Positions 55,851-57,247 of a stretch of DNA of 57,247 bases are shown in pieces. Every line of letters begins with the position of its first letter. Position 1 is the first letter of the stretch. A program made the position numbers and the translations under genes. The notes beneath the pieces are model-generated. The model did no database searches. It was not told the origin of the DNA and saw only the letters and a list, made by a program, of their open reading frames with translations. The DNA is from Novosphingobium sp. BW1 (GTDB lineage Bacteria; Pseudomonadota; Alphaproteobacteria; Sphingomonadales; Sphingomonadaceae): positions 1 through 57,247 of the forward strand of contig NZ_VIRF01000092.1 in assembly GCF_008107685.1 (NCBI RefSeq). Direction: 5' to 3'.

Positions 55851-57247
55851 TTATTCGCTGTCCGTGGTGGGGGCAGGCAGGACCTCGACAGGCAGGCCGA
55901 GGTTCTGGAGCTGGGGCTCGACCACGGAGCGGTCTCCCACGACAACGAAAGTCAGCGCGCCCGGTTGCAGATAGGCCTGCGCGGCGGCGCCAATGTCATC
56001 GGCGTCGATGCGGCGGTAGGTCTGCGCCAGCGTCGCGTAGTAGTCCTCGGGGCGGCCGAGGCGCACGTTCGTGCGGATGGCGTTATCGACCGCGGCGTTG
56101 GTTTCGAACTGGTTGGGAAGGCCCCGGATCGCGCCTTCGGTGACGCGCTGGAGTTCCTCTGTTGTGACCGGCTTTTCGCCCGGAAGTGCGGCCATGTCGG
56201 TACGGATCGCGGCGATGGCGTCGCCGGTGCGGTCGGCCTGGACGGGCGCGCGCACCAGGAGCGTGCGGGGCCCTTCGTTCTTCGTGACACCCGAATAGAC
56301 CCCGTAGCTCCAGCCCTTGTCCTCGCGGATATCGGCGTTGAGGCGCGAGAGGAAGCCGCCGCCAAGGACGTCGTTGGCCAGGTCGAGCGCCTCGCCGTTC
56401 TTCGCGGTGCCGTCCATGGGCAGGACGCGGCCCGCCATGATCACCGATTGGGGCGAGTTGGGCCGGTCGACCAGCAGGATGCGCGCGCGCGCCTGCGGGG
56501 TGGCCGCGTCCAGATGCTTGACGGGCGCAGGTCCAGCGGGCGTCGTCCAGCCCGCAAAGGCGCGTTCAAGCAGGGGCTTCAATTCGGCCATCGTCACATC
56601 GCCCACGACCGTGATGCGGGCAAGATCGGGGCGCAGCCATTTGGCGTGCGCGGCTTGCAGGTCCTGCGCGCTCAGCGCGGCGAGCGAGGCGGCGTCTCCC
56701 AGGCCGTCGCTGGGCTGGGCGTAGGGGTGCGTGCCGTAGAGCGCGGCGCCGAGCGTGCGCTGGGCCAGCGAATTGGGCGAGCTGAGCGCCTGCGAGAGCT
56801 GCGCCTGGCGCGTGGCCTTGAGGCGCGCGACGTCCTCGGGGGCAAAAGTCGGGTGCAGCAGGATCCCGGCGGCGAGATCGAGCGAGGGGGCGAGGTTGTC
56901 ACTCAGCGCGACGAGGTTGAGCACGCTGGTGTCGGTGCTCGCGCCTGTCTGGATGGAGGCGCCGATGCGCTCCTGCGCTTCGGCAAGCTGGGTCGCATCG
57001 AGGCCGTTCGCGCCCTCATCGAGCATGTCGAGCATGAGCGCCTGTGTGCCGGGCGTATCCAGCGCGTCGGCCGAAGTGCCTGCGTCAAACTCGATGGTCA
57101 GCTGCAGCTTGGGCACTGCGGTGCGGCGGGCGAGGGTGACGGGTACGCCGTTCGAAAGCGTGGCGTGTTCAAGGGCGGGGAAGGCCAGGTCGCCGATGGT
57201 GCCGAGCGGGGGCGCAGCGCGCTCGGGCGCCGGGGCCAGTTCGGGTC
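55851..57247 (-). CDS. M16-family zinc metallopeptidase, C-terminal part (5' end beyond window)
   Basis: The frame stays open to the right edge. About 465 residues are visible, covering an M16 peptidase C-terminal half: LEHATLSNGVPVTLARRTAVPK, a first domain, and a second, with the RPNSPQSVIMAG and GGGFLSRLNADIREDKGWSYGVYS signatures. The catalytic H-x-x-E-H belongs to the N-terminal half, outside the window; the domain seen here has lost the zinc ligands (LDMLDEGANGLDA), as expected for the second half of a ~950-residue two-domain enzyme. A GTG/ATG-like start at 57116 inside the frame is not the real start. Confidence 0.88.
   Translation of the reverse strand, partial: PELAPAPERAAPPLGTIGDLAFPALEHATLSNGVPVTLARRTAVPKLQLTIEFDAGTSADALDTPGTQALMLDMLDEGANGLDATQLAEAQERIGASIQTGASTDTSVLNLVALSDNLAPSLDLAAGILLHPTFAPEDVARLKATRQAQLSQALSSPNSLAQRTLGAALYGTHPYAQPSDGLGDAASLAALSAQDLQAAHAKWLRPDLARITVVGDVTMAELKPLLERAFAGWTTPAGPAPVKHLDAATPQARARILLVDRPNSPQSVIMAGRVLPMDGTAKNGEALDLANDVLGGGFLSRLNADIREDKGWSYGVYSGVTKNEGPRTLLVRAPVQADRTGDAIAAIRTDMAALPGEKPVTTEELQRVTEGAIRGLPNQFETNAAVDNAIRTNVRLGRPEDYYATLAQTYRRIDADDIGAAAQAYLQPGALTFVVVGDRSVVEPQLQNLGLPVEVLPAPTTDSE

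Overview
The window is high-GC chromosomal DNA of an alphaproteobacterium, most likely a Sphingomonadales member close to Novosphingobium or Sphingobium. The evidence is: ChpT (the CtrA-pathway phosphotransferase); an RpoH sigma-32 with its RpoH box; an MlaE permease with a STAS-like N-terminus; an ATP12 F1-assembly chaperone; a TauE/TIGR02186 pair; a large TonB-dependent receptor; and a trigger factor with a histone-H1-like tail. Almost everything is core chromosome. I see no phage, plasmid, rRNA, CRISPR array or complete insertion sequence.

Layout. 0-3.3 kb: envelope/division block with an edge-truncated Sel1-repeat protein (-), an orphan ParA ATPase and a SPOR-domain TPR protein. 3.5-7.9 kb: pyrB-pyrC' operon (-), whose pyrC copy lacks its metal ligands, diverging from sppA. 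8-12.8 kb: tRNA-Leu, then tig-clpP-clpX, the classic protein-quality cluster. 13-20.4 kb: SnoaL-like protein, His-rich CDF metal exporter, TonB receptor, mtgA and a frameshifted sensor/GGDEF gene. 20.5-26.4 kb: rpoH, rluD, a JAMM peptidase, chpT, an amidase, the RNase P RNA, a metallophosphatase and glyoxalase I. 26.5-31 kb: an NfrB/NfrA-like glycan pair, then TauE with TIGR02186. 31-36.2 kb: HerA-like ATPase, MATE exporter, queE, an exported GNAT-like protein and a small unknown. 36.5-43 kb: valS and the mlaE-mlaF-mlaD-lipoprotein lipid-transport operon. 43.5-48.5 kb: outer-membrane barrel, then a six-gene leftward operon crcB-rluC-HAD-membrane protein-atp12-Nmad3. 48.7-54 kb: rpsU, two FKBP isomerases and gatC-gatA-gatB. 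54-55.2 kb: a small scarred region with a stop-containing gene remnant and a VOC protein. 55.5 kb to the end: a small conserved unknown and a truncated M16 peptidase.

The most distinctive feature is not a gene. At least eight intergenic places carry copies of a ~114-bp repeat. Each full copy starts with a 20-bp palindrome and ends with a second one having the same core in inverted orientation. This is the geometry of a REPIN (REP doublet forming a hairpin). Three copies are exactly 114 bp, two are 115-116 bp, one has shrunk to 95 bp and two are orphan half-elements. All lie just 3' of genes and most lie between convergent genes.

Other points: the dihydroorotase homologue without catalytic residues; a TTG start at clpX explained by a one-base loss; a one-base frameshift in a homopolymer of the GGDEF gene; CtrA-box-like sites before the HerA ATPase and parA; and a reduced NfrAB-type glycan module.
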